Origin: Treponema sp.
Lineage (GTDB): Bacteria > Spirochaetota > Spirochaetia > Treponematales > Treponemataceae
Direction: 5' to 3'
Assembly (NCBI GenBank): GCA_017614655.1
Contig: JAGABO010000213.1
Coordinates: 1 to 21,713 of the forward strand
DNA length: 21,713 bases
Positions within the stretch are counted from its first letter, which is position 1. Every line of letters begins with the position of its first letter. Below the pieces are notes generated by a model. The model made no database searches. It was given only the letters and a program-made list of their open reading frames with translations, and was not told the origin of the DNA. The position numbers and the translations under genes were made by a program. This document shows, one piece after another, positions 14,982 through 21,713 of this stretch.

Positions 14982-15662
14982 CTAAACTTTTAACGTGCGC
15001 AGGAATTCTTTCTGCGCATCTGTTATCCTAAAGCTTTCGACCGCTTTTTGAATTGCCCTGTTGTGTGTCCACGGGGCAAGTTTTTTTTCTGTAATGAACG
15101 GAAGGACGGCCTCGTACTGTTTGGCAAGGGCGGTTGCAAAATACCAGGCAATCATCATGTTGATGTAATATTCATCAGAACGGATTTTAGAAACAAGTTC
15201 TGCATACGAAAGCTCAAATTCATCATCAAGAAAAAAACTCATCAGCATTTTAATTCCAAAGCGAACTTCATACGTTGAACCTTTGAGCCACTTTTTTATT
15301 TGAGGCAGAAGCTCTTTACTGTGCTTCTTAAAAACTTTCGGCACAAGCTGATCACACGTGGCCCAGTTGTTTATATATGGAAGAAAAGCATTCACTTCGC
15401 AAATACAGCGTTCGTAATCCTTTATGCCGCTGATTAAAAAAGCATGCAGCTGATTTTCGTCGAACCATTTGTGCGGTAATGACCCAAGAAACTCCTGCGC
15501 TTTTTTTGTACCTGCAATTTCTTTAGCAAACGACCGCAGCACCGGCGTCCTGACCCCGATAACAGTTTCTGCAGGAACTGTCGGAATCAGTTTTGCACTG
15601 AACTTCCTGTATTCTTCATCACTTAAGTCAAACAGTTCTTTTTTGTAAGTTACGCTTTTCAT
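14982..15662 (-). CDS. AlkD-type DNA alkylation repair protein
   Basis: This 226-residue, all-helical HEAT-repeat-like protein belongs to the AlkD family of DNA glycosylases that excise positively charged N3- and N7-alkylated purines. I chose the ATG at 15662, which has AAGGACGGG upstream and gives the usual family length; the in-frame ATG at 15731 adds 23 residues and has no ribosome site. Active-site residues are visible with spacing close to Bacillus cereus AlkD (W109, D113, R148, W187): here W100 and D104 in NNWATCDQL, R134 in YEVRFGIKML and W173 in IAWYFATAL. Other family marks are IGVRTPVLRSFAKEI (35-49) and the C-terminal WTHNRAIQKAVES. It is a monocistronic housekeeping-type gene transcribed away from the chemoreceptor gene. 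Confidence 0.85.
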   Translation of the reverse strand: MKSVTYKKELFDLSDEEYRKFSAKLIPTVPAETVIGVRTPVLRSFAKEIAGTKKAQEFLGSLPHKWFDENQLHAFLISGIKDYERCICEVNAFLPYINNWATCDQLVPKVFKKHSKELLPQIKKWLKGSTYEVRFGIKMLMSFFLDDEFELSYAELVSKIRSDEYYINMMIAWYFATALAKQYEAVLPFITEKKLAPWTHNRAIQKAVESFRITDAQKEFLRTLKV

Positions 15663-15726
15663 ATTAAACCCGTCCTTAAGCATAACAGATATCTGCAGAA
15701 CTAAAAACATATTCTTCCTAAAAATC

Positions 15727-15755
15727 TTCATAAAAATAAATTGTATATCTATAAT
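15727..15755 (+). promoter_or_regulatory. Candidate promoter of the chemoreceptor gene
   Basis: TTCATA (15727-15732), a 17-base spacer and TATAAT (15750-15755) predict a start near 15762 and a 46-nt leader. Just downstream, opposite-strand -10-like boxes overlap (TATACT on plus at 15770-15775, TATAAT on minus at 15773-15768), so the two divergent genes may compete for polymerase. Confidence 0.45.
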
Positions 15756-15807
15756 TTGCGTGTTAGAATTATACTAAGACATCGTATGTACTTAAGAGAG
15801 GAGTTAT

Positions 15808-17877
15808 ATGCACAGAAGTTCTAAAACTGCTTTGGCTATATTTGCAATTGCTGCTGTTCTGGCTGCAGATCTTTTTATGGTTAAAAAAATCGCCAGATCT
15901 TCATTTACACAGGAATCAAGAAAAGAAATGAACCTTAACTCACAGTTAAGGACGCTGGAATTCGTTTCCAGCATGAATGAACAGCTTACACTGGTAAGAC
16001 AGATGGTTAAAACCCCGTCTATCGTAAAACACCTTGTTGACCCTACAAACGAAGAAATCAAAAAAGAAGCTTTTGAAAACTTTCTTGCATTTAAGAATTC
16101 CTTTTTAAGTAAATCCGTTTTCTGGATCAGTGATTATGACCTCCGTTTCTATAACGACATGGCTTTTGCCTACAAAGTAAATCCTGATGATCCTGCAGAA
16201 TACTGGTACAACATGACCCTTTACGAAACGGAAGAATATAACTTTAACATTAACTATAACGAAGCACTTAATATGACAATGCTCTGGGTTAATGCAGTTG
16301 TCCGCGACGAAAACGGAAAGCCGGTCGGACTTGCAGGTACAGGTGTTCCGATTCAGTACTTTGTTGATTCAATGTATACAGGATTAAATGAAAAAATTAC
16401 AATGTACCTTTACAACGACAAGGACGAAGTAACCGGTGCAAAAGATTCTTCAATTATAAAAGAAAAGCTCAGCATCTATGACGTTTTCCCTTCCCTTAAA
16501 GATATTGATGCAAAACCGACAGAAATCGTCTTTACAGAAACCCGTGAAGGTGAATATCTTTTAGCACCGATGTCTCTCGTAAACTGGTATATGGTTCTAT
16601 ATTGTCCGTATACAATGTCAGAAGCATTCAGTCATGGAATTCTGCCGTTCGTAGTAACGATTGTTATTGTTCTTGTCATAACTCTCCTTATATTTGCAAT
16701 CGTAAGCATCATCAGTCAGGTTACGGTTTTAAAGAATGCAGTTGCAGAACTTTCCAGCGGAAATGCAGACCTTACAAAACGTGTTTCTGTAAAAGGTCAC
16801 ACAATCTTTAAAGTCTTTGAAGAACTCATTAACGAAGTAAATAACTTTATCATCAAATTCCAGAGCATTATCGGCACCATTAAAGAATCAGGAAAAAAAC
16901 TTGCTTCTGCCGGTAATGAAATGTCCCTCTCAATGGACAATACCGCAAGTTCAATTTCGCAGATTATTGCAAACATCGACAGCGTTCACACACAGATTGA
17001 ACAGCAGACTCACAGCGTTCAGGAAACGGCAAGTGCTGTCGGAGAAATTACAGAGGACATCGAAAGCCTCGAACACATGATTAAAGGCCAGTCGGATGGA
17101 GTTACAAGTGCTTCATCTGCCGTTGAAGAAATGGTAGAAAACATCAGAAGCGTTAATACTTCCGTAGATACTATGGCTTCTTCTTTCACATCTCTGGAAA
17201 CAGAAGCACAGGCCGGTCAGACAAAACAGAAAGCTGTTAACGAAAAAATTGCACAGATTCAGGAAAAATCAAAGATGCTTCAGGAAGCCAACACTGCTAT
17301 TGCAAGCATCGCAAGTCAGACAAACCTTCTTGCCATGAACGCTGCAATCGAAGCTGCTCATGCAGGTGAAGCCGGAAAAGGTTTTGCTGTTGTTGCAGAC
17401 GAAATCCGTAAGCTTTCCGAAACATCTTCTGCACAGTCAAAAACAATCGGTGTACAGCTTAAAAATATTCAGACTTCAATTATCGAAGTTGTTGCTGCTT
17501 CTAAGGAATCAAGCCGTTCCTTCAATGTTGTTTCTGATGAAATCATTCACACAAATCAGATTGTTAAACAGATTAAAGTTGCAATGGAAGATCAGAATGA
17601 AGGTTCTAAACAGGTTATGGAAACCCTTCATACAATGAATGCAAGTACAGAAAAAGTTACTGTTGCTGCACAGAAGATGACGGAAGGCAACAAACTTATT
17701 CTTCAGAACATTAACGGACTTAAGAGTTCAAGCGATTTAATGAAAACAAGTATGGATGAAATGTCTGTTGGTGCAGAAAGAATCCATGAAACAAGTTCTG
17801 AACTTTCAGATGTTGCTTCTAAACTTAAAGATTCTATTAACGATATTGACGGACAGATGGCACAGTTTACCGTATAA
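15808..17877 (+). CDS. Methyl-accepting chemotaxis protein
   Basis: This 689-residue transmembrane chemoreceptor starts 6 bases after GAGGAG. TM1 is at about 7-26. The periplasmic sensor (about 30-275) looks like a dCache-type ligand domain, with [11 protein letters not shown] (106-116), [10 protein letters not shown] (131-140) and [19 protein letters not shown] (164-182). TM2 is at about 279-303, followed by a HAMP-like linker with [13 protein letters not shown] (314-326). The long cytoplasmic coiled coil turns at the highly conserved tip [36 protein letters not shown] (about 501-536, cited here by its key residues), which binds CheA and CheW. Candidate methylation sites are the Q/E-rich helices near 398-412 and 655-668. 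There is no C-terminal CheR-tethering pentapeptide. The ligand is unknown. No other chemotaxis gene is nearby. Confidence 0.95.
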   Translation: MHRSSKTALAIFAIAAVLAADLFMVKKIARSSFTQESRKEMNLNSQLRTLEFVSSMNEQLTLVRQMVKTPSIVKHLVDPTNEEIKKEAFENFLAFKNSFLSKSVFWISDYDLRFYNDMAFAYKVNPDDPAEYWYNMTLYETEEYNFNINYNEALNMTMLWVNAVVRDENGKPVGLAGTGVPIQYFVDSMYTGLNEKITMYLYNDKDEVTGAKDSSIIKEKLSIYDVFPSLKDIDAKPTEIVFTETREGEYLLAPMSLVNWYMVLYCPYTMSEAFSHGILPFVVTIVIVLVITLLIFAIVSIISQVTVLKNAVAELSSGNADLTKRVSVKGHTIFKVFEELINEVNNFIIKFQSIIGTIKESGKKLASAGNEMSLSMDNTASSISQIIANIDSVHTQIEQQTHSVQETASAVGEITEDIESLEHMIKGQSDGVTSASSAVEEMVENIRSVNTSVDTMASSFTSLETEAQAGQTKQKAVNEKIAQIQEKSKMLQEANTAIASIASQTNLLAMNAAIEAAHAGEAGKGFAVVADEIRKLSETSSAQSKTIGVQLKNIQTSIIEVVAASKESSRSFNVVSDEIIHTNQIVKQIKVAMEDQNEGSKQVMETLHTMNASTEKVTVAAQKMTEGNKLILQNINGLKSSSDLMKTSMDEMSVGAERIHETSSELSDVASKLKDSINDIDGQMAQFTV

Positions 17878-17921
17878 AAACTGCCGCTTTAAACCCGTTC
17901 ACAGCCCTGCTTTTTAATTTT

Positions 17922-17950
17922 TTGCATAAACCTTGTTTTTGTGATAAAAT
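17922..17950 (+). promoter_or_regulatory. Promoter for a probable leaderless kinase mRNA
   Basis: TTGCAT (17922-17927), a 17-base spacer and TAAAAT (17945-17950) make a good sigma70-type promoter. The usual start, 6-8 bases after the -10 box, falls at 17957-17958, on the ATG of the kinase gene itself. Confidence 0.55.
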
Positions 17951-17957
17951 AAGGTCT

Positions 17958-18893
17958 ATGCATAAGCAAGGGGAATTCAATAACAAAGTTTTGTGTGCAG
18001 GAAACATTTCTGTCGACATTAAGGCTTACTGCCCGGAAGATGACGGAACAGAAGCATACCGCGAAGGCTCTATTGAACTTGTTCCCGGCGGTGTCGGCAG
18101 AGGAATGGCCATCAACTTAAAGCATCTGGGATTTGATGCAGCAATTCTTGGAATTCTTGGTGATGATATTTTCGGTGACTATCTCCGTAAAGGCCTTGAA
18201 TCAGAAAAAGTAAACACTTCCCTTCTTCGTACAAGCCGCTCTTTTTCTACATCTCTTTTTTCTGTTATGGCAAGCCGCGGAAAAAGTGCCCGCTGTGTTT
18301 ATGACACAAATATTCTTAAAGAAATTTCTTTTGATAATGATGTAGTTGAATTTATAAAAAACGAAAATATTTCGGCTATTGTTATGGATTCAAATATGAA
18401 GCCGGAGTTTTACAAAGATGTTTATTCATTCAAAAAAGAAAATCCGCACATATTTGTTTTTCAAAATGCAACTGCTCCGGATATAGCCGCAAAAACTTTA
18501 CAGTATGCACCGCTCATTGATTTGTTTGCATGCAACGAATTTGAAGCCGCCGCTATTCTTGGAGAAACAGCTGTCCCGGATTTAGATACCGCAGATAAGT
18601 TTCAGAAGCTTGGCTTTAAAAATTTTATAATTACTTTTGGAAGCCGTGGTGTTATGGTTCGAATCGGAAACGAAACCTGGAATGAACCGCCTTACACTCC
18701 TTATAAAATCGTAGACACTATCGGAGCAGGCGATGCATTTGCTTCGGGGTTTCTTGCAGGCTTCCTTAATAAAGAAAACGTTAAACGCTGCATTCACTAC
18801 GGTCTTACAAGTGCCAGAGAAACACTTCTTACACGACAGACTGTAAGCAGCATTCTTTCGCGGGAATATCTGGAAAAAACTCCGGAAAAGTAA
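17958..18893 (+). CDS. PfkB-family (ribokinase-like) sugar or nucleoside kinase
   Basis: This 311-residue cytosolic kinase starts at the ATG at 17958. An in-frame TTG at 17922 would add 12 residues, but it lies in the -35 box of the promoter. PfkB signatures are clear: GNISVDI near the start, VPGGVGRGMAINLKHLG (42-58), ITFGSRGVMVR (225-235) and GAGDAFASGFLAG (256-268), where Asp259 is the catalytic base. The GGVGRGMA motif and the C-terminal TLLTRQTVSSILS resemble pseudouridine kinases more than fructokinases, so a nucleoside or pentose substrate is possible. No pseudouridine glycosidase gene is adjacent, and the substrate stays open. Only AAGG at 3 bases precedes the ATG, consistent with leaderless translation. 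It converges on the Hsp33 gene with a 17-bp gap and no clear terminator. Confidence 0.85.
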   Translation: MHKQGEFNNKVLCAGNISVDIKAYCPEDDGTEAYREGSIELVPGGVGRGMAINLKHLGFDAAILGILGDDIFGDYLRKGLESEKVNTSLLRTSRSFSTSLFSVMASRGKSARCVYDTNILKEISFDNDVVEFIKNENISAIVMDSNMKPEFYKDVYSFKKENPHIFVFQNATAPDIAAKTLQYAPLIDLFACNEFEAAAILGETAVPDLDTADKFQKLGFKNFIITFGSRGVMVRIGNETWNEPPYTPYKIVDTIGAGDAFASGFLAGFLNKENVKRCIHYGLTSARETLLTRQTVSSILSREYLEKTPEK

Positions 18894-18910
18894 AACCGCA
18901 GCTTCTTTAT

Positions 18911-19864
18911 TTACAGCTTTATGTGATAAACGCTTCCGCAGTTACGGCAGACAATCTCTACGGGATTTGGACCGTTTTTCTTCATGTCTTCGAGTTCTTC
19001 TTTTGGAAGCGAATTAAGGTAATTCTTAAAGTGTTCTTCCGTGCACGGACAGTCGTAAACAACGTTTCTTGTAACTGCAACTGTCGGATTAAACTCGCGG
19101 AACAGTCCGTAAACGATGTCTTCGATATCACCTTTTTCTGCAAACCACTTTCCTAAAGAAGGACATGCCTTAAATGCGTTTTCTACTTTTTCTATGAGAA
19201 CAGAATCTTCTTCCTGATCTGCGCCGCTTGCAGTATTTGCACCGTCAGCCTTAGTTCCGCCTGTCTGTGGAAGAACCTGCAGGAACATTCCTCCTGCTCC
19301 GATAACACGGCCGTACAGATCCATCTGTATGCTTGTGCTGAACGCAGTCTGAATCTGCTCGCTCTGCTGGAAATACCATGCGAGGTCTTTTGCGATGTTC
19401 TTTTCGCTTACCGAAACTGAACTCATCTGCGGCTCTTTGTCGAACTCGCGCAGGGTACTCATCGTAAGCGTTCCTTCTCCCAGGAAGGGAGAAAGGTCCC
19501 AGCTGTCCAGCGGCTTCGAAACCGGAATGTGGTCATTAAAAAGATAGCTTCTTATCCAGCCGGTTGAATCAGCTTCGACAGAAAATCCTTCTGCAGGACC
19601 GTCTACTTCATAACGCCAGGTAACGTGTTCCTTGCCTTTCATCGTAGGAAGAAGAAGTGCTCCGCAAAGGCTTGCCTGACCAAGCACCATTGTTTCCAGA
19701 ATGCCCAGGTTGTGCTGAAGGCGCATCGTGTTTACAAAACGGCTTCCGTGGAAAAGTGCTCCGCGCACACGTCCGTCTGCCATGACAAAAACAACCATTT
19801 CATCTTTATGAAGGGAATCAAGATGTTCTTTAAGTTCCCTGTCTGTAAGTTCTTTCTTAATCAT
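18911..19864 (-). CDS. hslO: Redox-regulated chaperone Hsp33
   Basis: This 317-residue protein is a cytosolic holdase activated by oxidation. The C-terminal zinc centre is present: C272 and C274 (CPC) with C306 and C309 (CRNC), the CxC...CxxC redox switch that releases zinc and forms disulfides under oxidative stress. The N-terminal substrate-binding domain has LGQASLCGALLL (61-72) and a YEVDGPAEGFSVEAD strand (85-99). At about residues 202-221 there is a Gly/Ala/Asp-rich insert (GGTKADGANTASGADQEED) between the core and the linker, which makes it longer than the typical roughly 290 residues. The start is 6 bases after the stop codon of the double P-II gene, and its AGAGG ribosome site lies in the end of that gene, so translation is probably coupled. 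Confidence 0.95.
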   Translation of the reverse strand: MIKKELTDRELKEHLDSLHKDEMVVFVMADGRVRGALFHGSRFVNTMRLQHNLGILETMVLGQASLCGALLLPTMKGKEHVTWRYEVDGPAEGFSVEADSTGWIRSYLFNDHIPVSKPLDSWDLSPFLGEGTLTMSTLREFDKEPQMSSVSVSEKNIAKDLAWYFQQSEQIQTAFSTSIQMDLYGRVIGAGGMFLQVLPQTGGTKADGANTASGADQEEDSVLIEKVENAFKACPSLGKWFAEKGDIEDIVYGLFREFNPTVAVTRNVVYDCPCTEEHFKNYLNSLPKEELEDMKKNGPNPVEIVCRNCGSVYHIKL

Positions 19865-19870
19865 AATCCG

Positions 19871-20512
19871 TTACCTCTGTTTTCCGAGAACCGTAAAGTC
19901 TGCAACCGGCGCACTGAACGTAATTCCGGAACCCGGCTCTTTAAGGCATGCAAGTTCCTGAATCGACTTAAGCACTGCATCTTTCTTGTCGTGTTCAACA
20001 ACAATCATAAGCATTTCCTTTTCCGGTACAATGTGCATTCCAAAAAATTTTGCATCATCTTCGCGGGCAGTTCCACGTGCATTGATTACCGTACCGCCTG
20101 TAGCACCTGCCTTTCTTGCAGCAGCCATTGCATCATCAGCGTAGCCTTTATTCAGGATTACAGAAATCAGTTCATGTGCAGCGTTTTCCATACACGGCTC
20201 TCCTTTTAATAAGTTTGCGTTTTTTATCAATCCGGAAACTTCGAGCGACCACAGCAGTCCGAAGCCCGGCTTTTCTTTTTCACATTCAGCTTTTATTGCA
20301 GAAAAAATCGGAAGCTTATTTTCTTCTTCTACGACAATGTAGACTACATCAGCAATTGAACCTCCCAGCCCTAAAGCCGAAGCAAGTCCGCTTGCACTGA
20401 TTTTACGTCCCATGCACACGGTTCCGCCGAAGCTTCCTGCATTGACTGCAGCAGAAGAAATGCGGTCTGCCTTTCCGTGGGGAACTTCACAAATCAAAAG
20501 CGAATAATTCAT
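19871..20512 (-). CDS. Tandem double P-II-like regulatory protein
   Basis: This 213-residue cytosolic protein consists of two P-II-like domains in one chain. The halves align around the same motif: NAGSFGGTVCMGR (24-36) and KAGATGGTVINARGT (134-148), each followed by a variable T-loop region and a VYIVVEEEN or LMIVVEHD strand (58-65; 168-175). The second copy keeps the R-G-T form of canonical P-II proteins; the first copy (GRKIS) is diverged, so the sites may differ in ligand or activity. P-II proteins bind ATP, ADP or 2-oxoglutarate and control membrane transporters. Here the ATG overlaps the stop of the DUF1538 membrane gene (ATGA), a known family pairing that suggests it gates that protein. 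No Tyr uridylylation site is evident at the first T-loop. Confidence 0.85.
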   Translation of the reverse strand: MNYSLLICEVPHGKADRISSAAVNAGSFGGTVCMGRKISASGLASALGLGGSIADVVYIVVEEENKLPIFSAIKAECEKEKPGFGLLWSLEVSGLIKNANLLKGEPCMENAAHELISVILNKGYADDAMAAARKAGATGGTVINARGTAREDDAKFFGMHIVPEKEMLMIVVEHDKKDAVLKSIQELACLKEPGSGITFSAPVADFTVLGKQR

Positions 20513-21713
20513 GATGAAGCCTCCGTTGTTTTTTTGCGGGTCTTTATTTTGAATATTATCCCCAGAATCTGAATTGTAACAAGCGGTGTCATTGCAACAA
20601 GTGCTATTACGCCGAATGCTGATGTTACTGATGAACTGCCGGCTGCACCAAGCGTAAACGAAAGAATGAACGTGCTGGTCATAGGACCCGAAGCAACTCC
20701 TCCCGAATCAAAAGCAATTCCGGTAAAAAGCGGCGGACAGAAAAAACTTAAAATGAGCGAAAGTGCGTATCCGGGAACAAGAATATACCAGAGCGAAAAT
20801 CCGTAAAATGCACGGAGCATGCTTATTCCGACTGCAAGTGCTACTCCCAGGCTAAAGGCTGCAAGCATCACTTTTCTTTTGATAGTGCCGCCGCTTACGT
20901 TTTCTACCTGTTCTGTAAGAACCCACACGGCCGGTTCTGCACAGACGACGACTGCGCCAAAAAGAACGCCCACTGACGTAAGGAGGGTTACCCAGAGGCC
21001 GCCGTTCTGCTGTGCTTTAAGTCCCAGGCTTTCTCCAAGAAGACGTCCTGCCTCCATAAAACCGCCGTTTACGCCCGTAAGGAAGATAAGCAGTCCTATA
21101 AAACTGTACCCCAATCCTTTAAACATTCGCCTTAACTGAACCGGCGGCATCTTAAGAAGGAAAATCTGGAATATGATGAACATGCCCAGAAGCGGAAGAA
21201 GGGCTGCGGTAACTTCACTAAGGATTTCGGGAAGAATTTCAATAAAAACATGCAGGTTCAGTGAAGAATTCCACAGGCTTTCAACAGAATCTGTACCCGC
21301 TTGCACATCCTGAGCTAAGATTTCCACAGGCTGTGTATTTCCCGAAGCAGAACTTAAAGTGCCGGTATAAGTTTCTGCTGCATCACTTAAAGTGCCGCTA
21401 TAAGCTGTGCTCTCCAAACTTAAAGTCTCACTATAAGTTTCCGAAGCAGAACTTAAAGTGTTACTATAAGCCGCGCCTGCCGGACTTAAAGCCGCACTTA
21501 AAATTCCGTAAAGACAGACTGCAAGAATCGGGCCTATGGATGCCATTCCTGTAAGCCCGAATGAATCATCAGAAGAATCCGTTCCCTTTTTTGTACCCGT
21601 AGAACGCACTCCGGCCACGCCGACACCGAGTGCCATGATGAACGGAACCGTCATTGGCCCAGTAGTTGCTCCACCGGCATCAAAGGCAACCCCCTGAAAC
21701 TCACCGGGGCATG
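20509..21713 (-). CDS. DUF1538 membrane protein (5' end outside window)
   Basis: The frame runs from the right edge of the window to a TGA at 20509, giving 400 visible residues; the start codon lies beyond 21713. The Met at 21654 is internal, because the codons before it continue the conserved motif. The protein is an internal duplication, as in DUF1538: CPGEFQGVAFDAGGATTGPM at the first visible residues matches CPPLFTGIAFDSGGVASGPM near residue 324. About eight to ten hydrophobic segments are visible, so it is an integral inner-membrane protein, probably a transporter or channel of unknown substrate. Between the two halves lies a linker with five 11-residue repeats, which I do not associate with the family. 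It overlaps the double P-II gene by 4 bp and heads an operon with it and Hsp33. Confidence 0.85.
   Translation of the reverse strand, partial: CPGEFQGVAFDAGGATTGPMTVPFIMALGVGVAGVRSTGTKKGTDSSDDSFGLTGMASIGPILAVCLYGILSAALSPAGAAYSNTLSSASETYSETLSLESTAYSGTLSDAAETYTGTLSSASGNTQPVEILAQDVQAGTDSVESLWNSSLNLHVFIEILPEILSEVTAALLPLLGMFIIFQIFLLKMPPVQLRRMFKGLGYSFIGLLIFLTGVNGGFMEAGRLLGESLGLKAQQNGGLWVTLLTSVGVLFGAVVVCAEPAVWVLTEQVENVSGGTIKRKVMLAAFSLGVALAVGISMLRAFYGFSLWYILVPGYALSLILSFFCPPLFTGIAFDSGGVASGPMTSTFILSFTLGAAGSSSVTSAFGVIALVAMTPLVTIQILGIIFKIKTRKKTTEASS
21352..21492 (-). repeat. 33-bp tandem repeats coding for 11-residue units
   Basis: The anchor ACTTAAAG recurs at 21352, 21385, 21418, 21451 and 21484, an exact 33-base period. 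The encoded units, in protein order, are LSPAGAAYSNT, LSSASETYSET, LSLESTAYSGT, LSDAAETYTGT and a partial LSSASG. The consensus is LSxAxxxYSxT. The units lie in the soluble linker between the two DUF1538 halves. Confidence 0.85.

Noticed and set aside
14996..15018. TGCGCAG/CTGCGCA inverted repeat as terminator of the ArsR-family gene
   Set aside because: The arms lie within the C-terminal codons of the AlkD-type gene and no U-run follows; it may be chance.
15663..15731. 23-residue N-terminal extension of the AlkD-type protein
   Set aside because: There is no ribosome site before the ATG at 15731, the extension is hydrophobic and unlike the family, and 226 residues is the usual length.
19625..20209. 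194-residue Cys/His-rich open frame on the plus strand
   Set aside because: It is antisense to the Hsp33 and double P-II genes, spans their junction and has no recognisable domain.

Overview
The window looks like the chromosome of a spirochaete, most likely a gut- or rumen-type Treponema. This is an inference from the gene set: very large exported Ig-repeat proteins, a spirochaete-style relaxed lipobox, an RND exporter paired with a LolA-like carrier, a dCache-type chemoreceptor and a DUF1538/P-II pair. No similarity search was possible. Coding density is high. I saw no tRNA, rRNA, IS element, integrase or CRISPR array.

Layout. (1) 1-10032, minus strand: two giant exported proteins transcribed right to left. 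The first (10032-3649, 2127 aa) has a signal peptide, a long array of bacterial Ig-like units and a C-terminal segment that reads as an outer-membrane beta-barrel ending in Phe. The second (3521 to beyond base 1, at least 1173 aa) is a probable lipoprotein with related Ig-like units; its frame is open without interruption to the window edge. The 127 bp between them carries four copies of a six-base arm that can pair in alternative ways. (2) 10033-10393: a 361-bp divergent intergenic region with candidate promoters on both strands and a compact possible three-way-junction RNA leader ahead of a small DUF4190-like membrane protein (10394-10654). (3) 10732-14974, plus strand: a probable operon of an RND/MMPL exporter, a periplasmic LolA-like protein and an ArsR-family regulator, headed by a good sigma70-type promoter whose leader contains four 8-nt direct repeats. 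(4) 14982-15662, minus: an AlkD-type DNA alkylation repair protein. (5) 15808-17877, plus: a methyl-accepting chemotaxis protein. (6) 17958-18893, plus: a PfkB-family kinase whose promoter sits so close to the ATG that the transcript is probably leaderless. (7) 21713-18911, minus: a tightly coupled operon of a DUF1538 membrane protein (N-terminus outside the window), a tandem double P-II-like protein and the redox chaperone Hsp33.

How the parts may work together. The Ig-barrel protein and the Ig-lipoprotein could form one envelope assembly. The RND exporter and LolA-like protein form a known type of pair, thought to move lipid or lipoprotein cargo across the periplasm, and the ArsR protein may control them. 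The DUF1538 and double P-II proteins overlap by four bases and are expected to interact. The most unusual features are the Ig array that begins and ends with half units, the 33-bp (11-residue) tandem repeat inside the DUF1538 protein, the Asp/Phe/Ser insert in the RND exporter, and the structured or repeated leaders at 10324-10370 and 10781-10812.
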